From an uncultured Coprococcus sp. (GTDB taxonomy: Bacteria; Bacillota; Clostridia; Lachnospirales; Lachnospiraceae): a stretch of 10,255 nt of DNA. Below are positions 1 through 6,800 of this stretch, piece by piece; position 1 is the first letter of the stretch; every line of letters starts with the position of its first letter. Location of the stretch: positions 1 to 10,255 of the forward strand of contig USSH01000066.1 in the NCBI GenBank assembly GCA_900557435.1, read 5' to 3'. The notes below the pieces were generated by a model that did not search any database, was not told where the DNA came from, and saw nothing but the letters and a program-made list of their open reading frames with translations. Position numbers and translations under genes: made by a program.

Positions 1-242
1 TATCTGCGCTTGTTTTCAGCAAAAACACTTTTAATTTCTTCTAGTACTTTTTGGTTGCGTTCGGCAACAATGTCAGTCTTACTAATTTCAAAATAATAAG
101 TGGATTTAGCCATACCCATAGCTTTAAGAAGATGCTTTAGTTGGTATCCTTTTTCTCTAAGTTCTTTGATGATTGCTGCTTTTTCGCCTTGAGTCGCGCA
201 GCTTCCTTTTCTTCTCTCAAGGCGATCTCTTTTTTTATCACT
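1..242 (-). CDS. IS3-family transposase OrfB, N-terminal fragment (cut by window edge)
   Basis: The frame one base back from orfA is open from 242 to the left edge and encodes GEKAAIIKELREKGYQLKHL followed by LKAMGMAKSTYYF. This matches the N-terminal helix region of IS150-type OrfB (ELR..YPL..LL....IPRSTFYY). The DDE integrase core would lie beyond position 1 and is not visible. No good start codon or ribosome binding site precedes this segment, so it is most likely made as an OrfAB fusion through the A-AAA-AAA slip at 230-236. The given upstream limit is simply where the frame opens after a TGA at 243-245, not a claimed start. Whether the full OrfB is intact cannot be told. Confidence 0.75.
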
Positions 243-706
243 TCAATTTCAGCCTTCATGTATTCATTTTCAGCTCTTAATCTGATTAATTCTTCGTATT
301 CCGATTCATTTGGTTTTGGTGGTTTTCTTGTGCCTATTTTTTTCATATCTAGTTTCTTGGACTTCTTACCTTTCTGTTTTGGTATAAGACCATTATAACC
401 ATATATTTTATAATTGCGAACCCATTGATATAACATACCATTATTAATACCTGCATTAAAGGCGACAGCTTTATAAGATCCGCCCGCTATTACTTTAGTA
501 ACAAGCTCAAGTTTGTCTTCTGGAGTCCATTGCCTATTTGTCGTATTATGTTTTAATGCATCAGGACCATTAGCATCTTCAATTCTTGTCCAATTTCTAA
601 TTTGATGTTGAAATTCGCTCTTTGAAATACCTTCAGGAATATCAGGAAGAATTCCTTGACGATACATTTCTACACATTTTCTTTTGAATTCATAGCTATA
701 ACGCAT
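137..706 (-). CDS. IS3-family transposase OrfA (helix-turn-helix)
   Basis: This 189-residue protein is the DNA-binding half of an IS3/IS150-type transposase. It recognises the terminal repeats and is fused to OrfB by frameshifting to form the active enzyme. Counted from the chosen start, the N-terminus (MRYSYEFKRKCVEMY) and a second segment at about residues 60-107 (WTPEDKLELV to GMLYQWVRNYKIYG) look like two helix-turn-helix units. Residues ~135-175 are charged and leucine/isoleucine-rich, consistent with the leucine-zipper multimerisation helix of the family. The start at 706 is preferred over 748 because GAAAGGGG lies about 8 nt upstream and 748 falls outside the insertion sequence. OrfA ends inside the orfB reading frame. 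The gene appears intact. Confidence 0.85.
   Translation of the reverse strand: MRYSYEFKRKCVEMYRQGILPDIPEGISKSEFQHQIRNWTRIEDANGPDALKHNTTNRQWTPEDKLELVTKVIAGGSYKAVAFNAGINNGMLYQWVRNYKIYGYNGLIPKQKGKKSKKLDMKKIGTRKPPKPNESEYEELIRLRAENEYMKAEIEVIKKEIALREEKEAARLKAKKQQSSKNLEKKDTN
230..236 (-). promoter_or_regulatory. Programmed -1 frameshift heptamer A_AAA_AAA
   Basis: The minus strand reads ATA AAA AAA GAG in the orfA frame, so the heptamer A AAA AAA is positioned exactly as a canonical X XXY YYZ slip site. A -1 slip enters the orfB frame, which stays open to the window edge. A second, weaker candidate (G AAA AAG) lies further along, close to the orfA stop. IS3-family elements are known to make OrfAB by this mechanism; use of this particular site is inferred. 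Confidence 0.65.
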
Positions 707-711
707 AAAAT

Positions 712-747
712 TACCCCTTTCACTGTTTGTCCAGTAAAAGGGGTACA
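712..747 (-). promoter_or_regulatory. IS terminal end with hairpin covering the orfA ribosome binding site
   Basis: On the minus strand the arm TACCCCTTTTACTG (745-732) pairs with CAGTGAAAGGGGTA (725-712) across the loop GACAAA, a 14-bp stem with one G-U-type mismatch. The downstream arm contains the GAAAGGGG ribosome binding site of orfA. RNA entering from outside the element would carry both arms and could hide the site. RNA starting inside the terminus would not. Such protection against outside transcription is known for several insertion sequences; here it is inferred. Confidence 0.6.
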
Positions 748-801
748 TATCAATATAAAAGTTCCGATGGGGATTTTAGTATGGAAAAATGTTTATAGAA
801 T

Positions 802-1407
802 TCATTTGGAAATACATGCCTCATTTTCACCAATGGCATGCATTATTTCTTTTTCTGCGTCATCATACCGACGGCATGTTCGTTCAACGAATTCTTTGTA
901 TCCGGCTTTTTTCCCAGGAGAGAAATAGTTTAAAGTTTTATCATGTTTCATTACTTCATCATCATTTGCTGTGAACATGTACTTATAAGAACTCCATGGG
1001 TAGCTTTCAGGGTTTCTGACCATGTTGGCTTTTACAGGATTTAAGTGAATATATCTGCTCACTTGAAGGAAATATTCATCGGTATCCACCAGACATGATT
1101 TGTAGCGAGACTCAAATACATGCCCTTTTTGCTTGTATTTAAGATTGTAGAATATAGCGTATTTACTAGCCAGAGATCGCATGAAATCTCCCATATTAAT
1201 GTTTCCGGTTTCTAAAAGCAAATGAAAATGATTTGGCATAAGACAGTATGCATGAATGAGACATTCATAGTCTGCTGCCGCCGTTCGCATAATTGACACA
1301 AAGAACTTGTAGTCAATTTCATCGTGAAATATAGTTTGTCGTCGAACTCCCCGTTCCATTATGTGGAAAATTGATCCTGGAGTCCAGTTCCTTGGTTTTC
1401 GTGCTAT
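802..1407 (-). CDS. REP-associated tyrosine transposase (RAYT, Y1 HUH family)
   Basis: This single-strand-acting HUH/Y1 nuclease is of the type that mobilises or processes REP palindromes. Counted from the proposed ATA start, the N-terminus ARKPRNWTPGSIFHIMERG matches the RAYT opening. The HUH pair is H60 and H62 in LMPNHFHLLL, GHVFESRYKS follows at about 95-104, and YIHLNPVKA at ~119-127 holds the likely catalytic tyrosine. Length is about 201 residues. The start is chosen because AAAAAGGGGG (1416-1425) lies 8 nt upstream of ATA (1405-1407) and homology begins there. An upstream ATG at 1527 would add 40 residues with no family resemblance and no evident ribosome binding site. ATA is a very rare start, so ATG may have mutated and translation may be weak or lost. 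The C-terminus ends shortly after the core. Palindromes just upstream of the gene are the probable partners. Confidence 0.8.
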   Translation of the reverse strand: MARKPRNWTPGSIFHIMERGVRRQTIFHDEIDYKFFVSIMRTAAADYECLIHAYCLMPNHFHLLLETGNINMGDFMRSLASKYAIFYNLKYKQKGHVFESRYKSCLVDTDEYFLQVSRYIHLNPVKANMVRNPESYPWSSYKYMFTANDDEVMKHDKTLNYFSPGKKAGYKEFVERTCRRYDDAEKEIMHAIGENEACISK

Positions 1408-1540
1408 AGTTAGTTCCCCCTTTTTGTTATAGTGTGCTGTTAAAATGGTATTGAGATAAAAGCATGATAAATTCATAGGATAAAGATAGTTAAGATGATA
1501 TCTACAGAAATCTTTGACTTGAAACATATGCTTTGAGCGG

Positions 1541-1569
1541 ATTGTATCATTTTAAAAATCGTGTGTCTA
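1541..1569 (-). promoter_or_regulatory. Sigma-A type promoter for the RAYT gene
   Basis: On the minus strand TAGACA (1569-1564) and TACAAT (1546-1541) each differ from the consensus hexamer at one position and are separated by exactly 17 bp. The start of transcription would be near 1534, giving a leader of about 125 nt before the ATA codon. The palindrome cluster begins 35 bp upstream of the -35 box. Confidence 0.55.
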
Positions 1570-1603
1570 TAACTTAGCTCAAATTTATAAAAAGGTTATA
1601 AAT

Positions 1604-1715
1604 GGGGACGGAGGGGACAGGTACCTCCGTCCCCCAAAAGCCTCTAAAAAGCCCTTTTTTATGAAAACAGGCAAAAGGGGACAGGTACCTCCGTCCCCCA
1701 GGCACCTCCGTCCCC
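1604..1715 (+). repeat. REP-type palindrome cluster 1 (doublet plus partial copies)
   Basis: Two full 22-bp copies lie at 1613-1634 and 1677-1698, start to start 64 bp. Each has outer arms GGGGAC and GTCCCC around the core AGGTACCT, with an unpaired CC on one side. A partial copy precedes the first (1604-1612), so GGGGACGGAGG (1604-1614) can also pair perfectly with CCTCCGTCCCC (1624-1634). A second partial copy, with GGCACC instead of GGTACC, follows at 1701-1715. The 42-nt spacer resembles that of the inverted doublet at 3610-3695. These look like REP/BIME elements served by the adjacent RAYT. Confidence 0.85.
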
Positions 1716-1810
1716 AACTGACGAATAGATGGCGTCATTGTAATAACAAAAGACAGTAAAACACTCAAAAGACTTAATATATTAAATTCCAAATGGTTAT
1801 ATTAATGAGA

Positions 1811-1816
1811 TATAAT
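1811..1816 (+). promoter_or_regulatory. Candidate -10 box upstream of sdaAB
   Basis: A perfect TATAAT lies 82 bp before the sdaAB start in an AT-rich stretch. No convincing -35 hexamer sits 16-18 bp upstream (the best is three of six matches). A transcript from here would exclude palindrome cluster 1 but include the later palindromes. Confidence 0.35.
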
Positions 1817-1898
1817 ACAATTGTTTATGAAAGCATTTGGCTATGTTTGATGTAGGAAAGGTGCTGACAGATAAAGATTTGCAGGGAGAAAATAAAAC

Positions 1899-2570
1899 AT
1901 GAATATATTTGATATTATGGGCCCCGTGATGGTTGGACCGTCTAGTTCACATACAGCAGGAGCGGTGAAAATAGGATATATAAGCAGAAGATTACTTGGG
2001 GAATCAGTGACCAGTGCAAAAATATTATTGTACGGTTCCTTCCTGACTACAGGCAAAGGGCATGGGACAAGAAAAGCGTTAGTTGCCGGACTCCTTGGAA
2101 TGAAGCCAGATGACATAAGAATTCCCAATGCATTGGATTTGGCTAATGAACAGGGCATAGAGATCCAATGGGGAGAGGCTGTGCTAAAAGACGCCCATCC
2201 CAATACAGCACAGTTGATATTGACAGGTCGGTCGGGCAGGACGCTGGAAGTCATAGGTCAGTCGCTTGGGGGTTCGCGTATAAATATAGCGGAGATAGAT
2301 GGAATAGAGACAAATTTTTCAGGCGATCAGCCCACACTGGTTGTCCACAACCAAGATCAGCCAGGGCACGTGTCCGAGGTTACCTCGATGCTAGCTCACA
2401 AAGGGGTAAATATTGCCACAATGCAGTTATATCGAGAGAGCCGCGGCGGTGAAGCTGTTATGGTTGTTGAGTGTGATCAGGAAATTCCCAAGGAGGGCAT
2501 AGATTGGCTCGCCAAGGTTGAGGGAGTTAATAAAGTAACTTATCTTAGTGTTGCAGAGGATTGTCAATAG
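1899..2570 (+). CDS. sdaAB: L-serine dehydratase, iron-sulfur-dependent, beta subunit
   Basis: With the alpha subunit this cytoplasmic enzyme deaminates L-serine to pyruvate and ammonia. The 223-residue protein opens with MNIFDIMGPVMVGPSSSHTA, the conserved beta-domain signature (GPSSSHTAGA at 13-22). GSFLTTGKGHGTRKAL (46-61) and GQSLGGSRI (120-128) follow. Residues ~146-220 (PTLVVHNQDQPGHVSEVTSM onward) form an ACT domain, which in this family is thought to bind serine or help regulate and assemble the enzyme. Length and order match the usual stand-alone beta subunit of Firmicutes. AGGGAG lies 10 nt before the ATG. sdaAA follows after 138 bp, an unusually wide gap for this pair that contains a palindrome cluster. 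The repeats at 1604-1635 and 2612-2643 that flank the gene are exact inverted copies. Confidence 0.93.
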   Translation: MNIFDIMGPVMVGPSSSHTAGAVKIGYISRRLLGESVTSAKILLYGSFLTTGKGHGTRKALVAGLLGMKPDDIRIPNALDLANEQGIEIQWGEAVLKDAHPNTAQLILTGRSGRTLEVIGQSLGGSRINIAEIDGIETNFSGDQPTLVVHNQDQPGHVSEVTSMLAHKGVNIATMQLYRESRGGEAVMVVECDQEIPKEGIDWLAKVEGVNKVTYLSVAEDCQ

Positions 2571-2611
2571 AGATTGTAAACATTGTAAAACAGGCGGATG
2601 TGAATATACGT

Positions 2612-2643
2612 GGGGGACGGAGGTACCTGTCCCCTCCGTCCCC
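2612..2643 (-). repeat. REP-type palindrome, inverted copy between sdaAB and sdaAA
   Basis: One full 22-bp copy (2613-2634) in the opposite orientation to cluster 1 is followed by a partial copy TCCGTCCCC (2635-2643). The whole 32 bases are the exact reverse complement of 1604-1635. GGGGACGGAGG (2613-2623) and CCTCCGTCCCC (2633-2643) can form an 11-bp perfect stem with a 9-nt loop in the inter-cistronic RNA. No T-run follows, so it is not a standard terminator. It may stabilise or separate the two cistrons. Confidence 0.85.
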
Positions 2644-2708
2644 AATACCTGTATGATTAGAAAAGACAAGGTTGCTTAGTATCTGAACATTGCTGAAAGG
2701 AGAATCAG

Positions 2709-3578
2709 ATGTATCATTCAATAAAGGAAATAATAGATATATGCGACGAGGAGAATAAGGAGTTTTGGCAGGTGGTTTTGGAGTCAGACGTGCAGGAGCG
2801 AGGGGTTACTGAGACGATGTCAATGGAGTCTATGTCAAAGTTATATGGGGCAATGAAACGCGCCGATGCGGATTACAAGCCTGAACTGAAGTCAGCATCG
2901 GGACTAGCTGGCGGGGATGGACAAAAAATACATGAATATAACGAGACTGGCAGAAATATTTGCGGAGATTTTATAGGAATGGTTATGGAGAAGGCCATCA
3001 GGATGGGAGAGTCAAATGCGTGCATGAGGCGGATAGTGGCAGCTCCAACCGCGGGATCCTGCGGCGTTATTCCGGCAGTGTTTCTCACAGCGCAGAAGAA
3101 AATGAAACTTTCTGATGAAATGATGACACATGCAATGTACGTGGCAGCAGGCGTAGGAAATGTGATTGCGGAAAATGCATCTATAGCAGGAGCGTCTGGA
3201 GGATGCCAGGCAGAGATAGGTTCGGCGTCGGCCATGGCGGCAGCGGGACTTGCGTATTTGCAAGGCGGCGGTGCGCAGTCAATGGCGAATGCGGCGGCAC
3301 TTGCACTTAAGAATATGCTTGGGCTGGCGTGCGATCCGGTATGCGGATTGGTGGAGGTGCCGTGCGTAAAGAGAAATGTGGCCGGAGCGGTAAATGCGGT
3401 GACATCTGCACAGATGTCCCTTGCAGGAATCAGAAGTGCGATCCCGGTCGATGAAGTAATAGATGCCATGCGCAGAATAGGAGCAGAGATGCCTGAAAAC
3501 ATACGCGAGACTGCGAAAGGCGGATTGGCGATAACTCCAACTGCATTAGAGATAAAGAAACATATTGGAGCTAGATGA
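2709..3578 (+). CDS. sdaAA: L-serine dehydratase, iron-sulfur-dependent, alpha subunit
   Basis: This is the catalytic alpha subunit (289 residues), carrying the oxygen-sensitive [4Fe-4S] cluster that dehydrates serine. Recognisable blocks are KSASGLAGGDG (61-71), AAPTAGSCGVIPAVF (111-125), GASGGCQAEIGSASAMAAAG (161-180) and CDPVCGLVEVPC (208-219). C118, C166, C208, C212 and C219 lie in the conserved blocks and include the candidate cluster ligands. The C-terminus TAKGGLAITPTALEIKKHI is also typical. AAAGGAGA ends about 5 nt before the ATG. It is expected to be co-expressed with sdaAB upstream, although the palindromes between them could alter the ratio of subunits. The gene looks complete and its length is normal. 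A long antisense open frame here is a compositional shadow. Confidence 0.93.
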   Translation: MYHSIKEIIDICDEENKEFWQVVLESDVQERGVTETMSMESMSKLYGAMKRADADYKPELKSASGLAGGDGQKIHEYNETGRNICGDFIGMVMEKAIRMGESNACMRRIVAAPTAGSCGVIPAVFLTAQKKMKLSDEMMTHAMYVAAGVGNVIAENASIAGASGGCQAEIGSASAMAAAGLAYLQGGGAQSMANAAALALKNMLGLACDPVCGLVEVPCVKRNVAGAVNAVTSAQMSLAGIRSAIPVDEVIDAMRRIGAEMPENIRETAKGGLAITPTALEIKKHIGAR

Positions 3579-3609
3579 TCATCGCCTTTTTGCCGAAGAA
3601 GACGAAGAG

Positions 3610-3695
3610 GGGGACGGAGGTACCTGTCCCCATTTGCTGGTTTTGAAGAAAAAAGGCGAATTTGGCACCGAAAGGGGACGGAGGTACCTGTCCCC
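3610..3695 (-). repeat. REP-type palindrome doublet 2 (inverted)
   Basis: Two full 22-bp copies (3610-3631 and 3674-3695) lie in the orientation opposite to cluster 1, again start to start 64 bp with a 42-nt spacer. Read on the minus strand, the spacer shares GCC, a T-run, an AAAAC block and GCAAA at the same offsets as the spacer at 1635-1676. The doublet begins 31 bp after the sdaAA stop and is probably transcribed as its 3' untranslated region. No poly-T terminator is visible. Confidence 0.85.
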
Positions 3696-3816
3696 CATCT
3701 GGGACTATACCTGCTGTCAACTAGAGTCCTTGCTAGTGCAAGTTGCACATAATTAAATAAAAACTTCCCATATATTGTCAAAATGCATAATAACGGTTTT
3801 TTTCGGTGAAAAAATA

Positions 3817-3825
3817 TGATATAAT
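3817..3825 (+). promoter_or_regulatory. Extended -10 promoter of the EAL gene
   Basis: TGATATAAT matches an extended -10 element (TG, one base, then perfect TATAAT), 33 bp before the start codon. The -35 position holds only a T-run (3797-3803), which an extended -10 can tolerate. Transcription would start near 3832. About 70 bp further upstream, GTGCAAGTTGCAC (3736-3748) is a short perfect palindrome that could be an operator. Confidence 0.5.
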
Positions 3826-3858
3826 TGCATAAAGAAATTATCGGATGGGAATGATCAA

Positions 3859-6800
3859 ATGCACAATAGAAAGAGAATATGCGTTATCAGTGCGCAGGTT
3901 GACGAAAATACCCAGAATCGCTTTATGCAGGGACTCATGAAAAGAGCATACGAGTTAGATTACGATGTATGCGTTTTTTCCATGTTCCTCAAATATCAGG
4001 ATTCTACATACAGGGAGGTTGGAGATTCCAATATCTACAACCTTATTAATTTTGACCTTTTTGATGCTGTGGTACTCTGCCAGGATACATTGCAGACACC
4101 GGGACTGGTGGAAAAACTCGAAAAGCGCCTGCAGACAGAATTCCCTGATGGAGTAGTACTGGCGGTTGATAAGGAGAATAAGATTTATCCGTCGGTTATA
4201 ATGGATCATTACACACCGATAGTAAAGCTAGTTGATCATCTTATAGATAAGCACGGATACAAAAACATATATTTCCTGAATGGATTAAAGGGACACATAC
4301 ATTCAAAGCAGAGACTTGCTGGATATCTGGACAGTATGAAAGCCCATGGACTTAACGTCACAGACGATATGATCTATTATGGAACATACTGGTACGACAG
4401 CGGAGATTACATGGTAGACGAACTGGTGAAAGATATGGAAAATCTGCCAGAGGCCATAGTATGTGCCAATGACTGTATGGCTATCGGAGTGTGTACAGAA
4501 TTCGACAAATATGGAATAAAAGTTCCTGAGGACATAGCGGTGGTGGGATATGATTCCATAGAGGATGGAAGAAACAGCCCGGTTCCTATCACATCTGCGG
4601 ATATACCGGCTGAGGATTGCGGACACTACTGCGTGGATTACATAGATGCAAAATTGAACGACAGGGATGTCCCGGAATTCCATACCAATGTGGATCTTTA
4701 TATAGGAGGCTCCTGTGGCTGCGGAGGATGGGAGAAGGAGACTATAAGGACCCGCAGGGAGAAATGGGAGACGGCACTGTCGGCTACAGGATATTACTCA
4801 TGCTTTAACAACATGATGGACGATCTGGTTGCACAAACAGATGCTGAATCATTTTTTAACACAGTTTCAGAGTATATATATCAGATAAGACCATTTCAGG
4901 AGTTCCATATCTGCATGAATGATTATTGGAGAAATCCGGAGATCATGACCGGCGATGAGGCACTCCGTTACAGATATACAGACCAAGTATACAGGATAAT
5001 CAAATGTGGACCGGAAGAACAGGATGCGGATACGGTGGTAAGATATGATGATGTGTTTGAGTCGTCCACGTTGCTGCCTGAGCTTTATGAGGACAGAGAC
5101 TATCCTACTTCATATATATTTACCCCTCTGTATTTTCAGGACAGAAGCTTTGGATATACTGTGATCAACTATGGCAGGGAACCTAGAGTGTTTGAGGAAG
5201 TATACAGATCCTGGGTAAAGACAGTTGCGAGGGACATAGAATCATTTGCACGCTACGCGGGTGCAGCAGTGCTGCTCAAGAAACTTGAGGCAGAACAGAT
5301 AAGAGACGGACTTACAGGACTTTACAATTACCGTGGATTTATGGCACGTGCCATGGAGTTGATAAATCAGTCAGATAGTGCGCGCCAGGAGATCCTGGTG
5401 ATAGCCTTTGATCTGAAAAATATGCACAAGATCAACAGCAAATTCGGCCGCGAAGAGGGAGATAAGTTTATAAGTTATGCTGCCCAGGCGGTGAATGAGA
5501 TACTGGAGAAGGGCGAGATAGCGATGAGGATGGGGAACGATGAGTTTGTCATCGCATCCATCACGGACAAGCTGGATGAGAACCGAGGCGAATGCGTAGT
5601 AAAAGAACTCAAGACCAAGCTTGGTGAGATAAACGCCGTCAAAGAAGATGGCATAGAGATAGGGATATATTATGTATGTGAGAAGGCGGCTGTGTCGAAC
5701 AGCAGCGACCTGAAAAAACTCATAAATGATGTGGTAAATAAAAAGAATCACATAAAGGAAAAGAATCTGGCAAATGGCAGAAAGAAGATGGAGCTTACCA
5801 ATAAGGACATTGAGCGAGACGAGCAGGTGGCAATGATACTCGACAGGAATCTTCTCACGTATCATTTCCAGCCGATAGTCAGCGCAAGGGATGGTTCCAT
5901 ATATGCATATGAGGCACTCATGAGAGTATTTGCGCCGGTAAGATTGTCGCCGCCGGAACTGCTTGAGAGTGCAGAGAGACTGGAGAGGCTCTACGATGTT
6001 GAGAAACTCACACTGTTCAATGTGGTTGAGATCGTAGATGCCAATCCGGAGATGTTCAAGGGCAAGAAAGTATTTATCAACAGTATGCCGGGACACATGC
6101 TCACACAGGAGGACAGGAAGATATTCCTTGCGAAGGTGAAGCATCTCAAGTGCGCCGGGATAGTGATCGAGTTTACTGAGGGAGATGAGCTGTCGGATGC
6201 AGAGCTTGATGAGCTCAAGACGTTCCTCAGAGGCAATGGAATGGAGATCGCCATAGATGACTATGGTTCAGGATATTCAAATGTCAACAATCTGCTCAGG
6301 TACATGCCTGAGTATGTCAAGATTGACAGGATGCTGCTTTCAGGTATAGACAGTGATCCGCACAGACAGCATTTTGTAAAGGACATAATAGAGTTCACAA
6401 GTGACAACGGCATCATGGCGCTTGCAGAAGGCGTGGAGACCACAAAAGAGATGAAGACGGTTATCCAGCTCGGTGCAGACCTGATACAGGGATATTACAC
6501 TGCACATCCAAATGCAGAGGTAGTTCAGCTGATATCGCCTCAGGTGGTGAATGAGATAGTTCAGTACAATGAGGGGGTAAGTGATGACACCGACAGGCAT
6601 GTGTTCATGATGGAACATACCAGAAGTGTGTCTCTCATGAAGATAGAGAATAAGGGCTACACAAGTATAGTTGTGGCACAGAAAGCTGGCGGAGACAATA
6701 CCGTACGGATAGTGGGCGCGCACGGATATAATTCCGATATTTCACTCAAAGTGAAGGATGGCTTTACGGGAACTATAGTGCTTCAGAATGCCAGCTTTTC

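Larger units (their letters stand above)
1..747 (-). mobile_element. IS3-family (IS150-like) insertion sequence, partial
   Basis: The orfA-side end and the first part of orfB are present; the rest of orfB and the other terminal repeat lie beyond the left edge. The outer end is placed at 747 because the minus strand there begins TGTACCCCTTTTACTGGACA, with the 5'-TG typical of IS3-family ends and a C-run/T-run layout like IS150 ends. The longest orfA reading starts one base outside this boundary, which argues for the internal start at 706. Target-site duplication cannot be tested because only one end is visible. The element lies 54 bp beyond the stop codon of the neighbouring RAYT gene. Family assignment rests on the OrfA helix-turn-helix and coiled coil, the OrfB N-terminus and the frameshift layout. 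Confidence 0.85.
1408..1898. other. Intergenic region between RAYT and sdaAB (divergent genes)
   Basis: This gene-free stretch holds, in order, the RAYT ribosome binding site and long leader, the RAYT promoter on the minus strand (1541-1569), a cluster of REP-type palindromes (1604-1715), and an AT-rich stretch with the -10 candidate of sdaAB (1811-1816) and its ribosome binding site AGGGAG (1883-1888). Short open frames across the palindromes encode GTEVPG-like peptides, a read-through signature of the repeats and not genes. Confidence 0.6.

Noticed and set aside
137..748. Extending insertion-sequence orfA to the upstream ATG at 748
   Set aside because: That codon includes a base outside the insertion-sequence end at 747, while an ATG at 706 has a well-placed ribosome binding site and matches the family start.
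1574..1792. A small minus-strand open frame across the palindrome cluster
   Set aside because: Most of its peptide is translated palindrome (GTEVPGG), with no ribosome binding site and no recognisable domain.
1604..3695. Possible CRISPR array, because short repeats recur with a regular 64-bp step
   Set aside because: Copies occur in both orientations, only as doublets separated by genes, with related rather than unique spacers, and there are no cas genes.
3610..3695. Palindrome doublet as a standard rho-independent terminator of the serine dehydratase genes
   Set aside because: The hairpins are GC-rich but neither is followed by a T-run, and the same element occurs in non-terminator positions.
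2873..3781. A long antisense open frame opposite sdaAA
   Set aside because: It lies entirely across the well-conserved sdaAA gene and the palindromes, has no ribosome binding site or family resemblance, and its peptide contains read-through of the palindromes (GTGTSVP). It is a compositional shadow.
3795..3812. T-run near 3797-3803 as a terminator before the EAL gene
   Set aside because: No stable GC-rich stem precedes the T-run; it falls at the -35 position of the extended -10 promoter.
5371..6144. Long antisense open frame inside the GGDEF/EAL gene
   Set aside because: It is opposite conserved catalytic-domain coding sequence and shows no start signals; the sense-strand domains explain the region.
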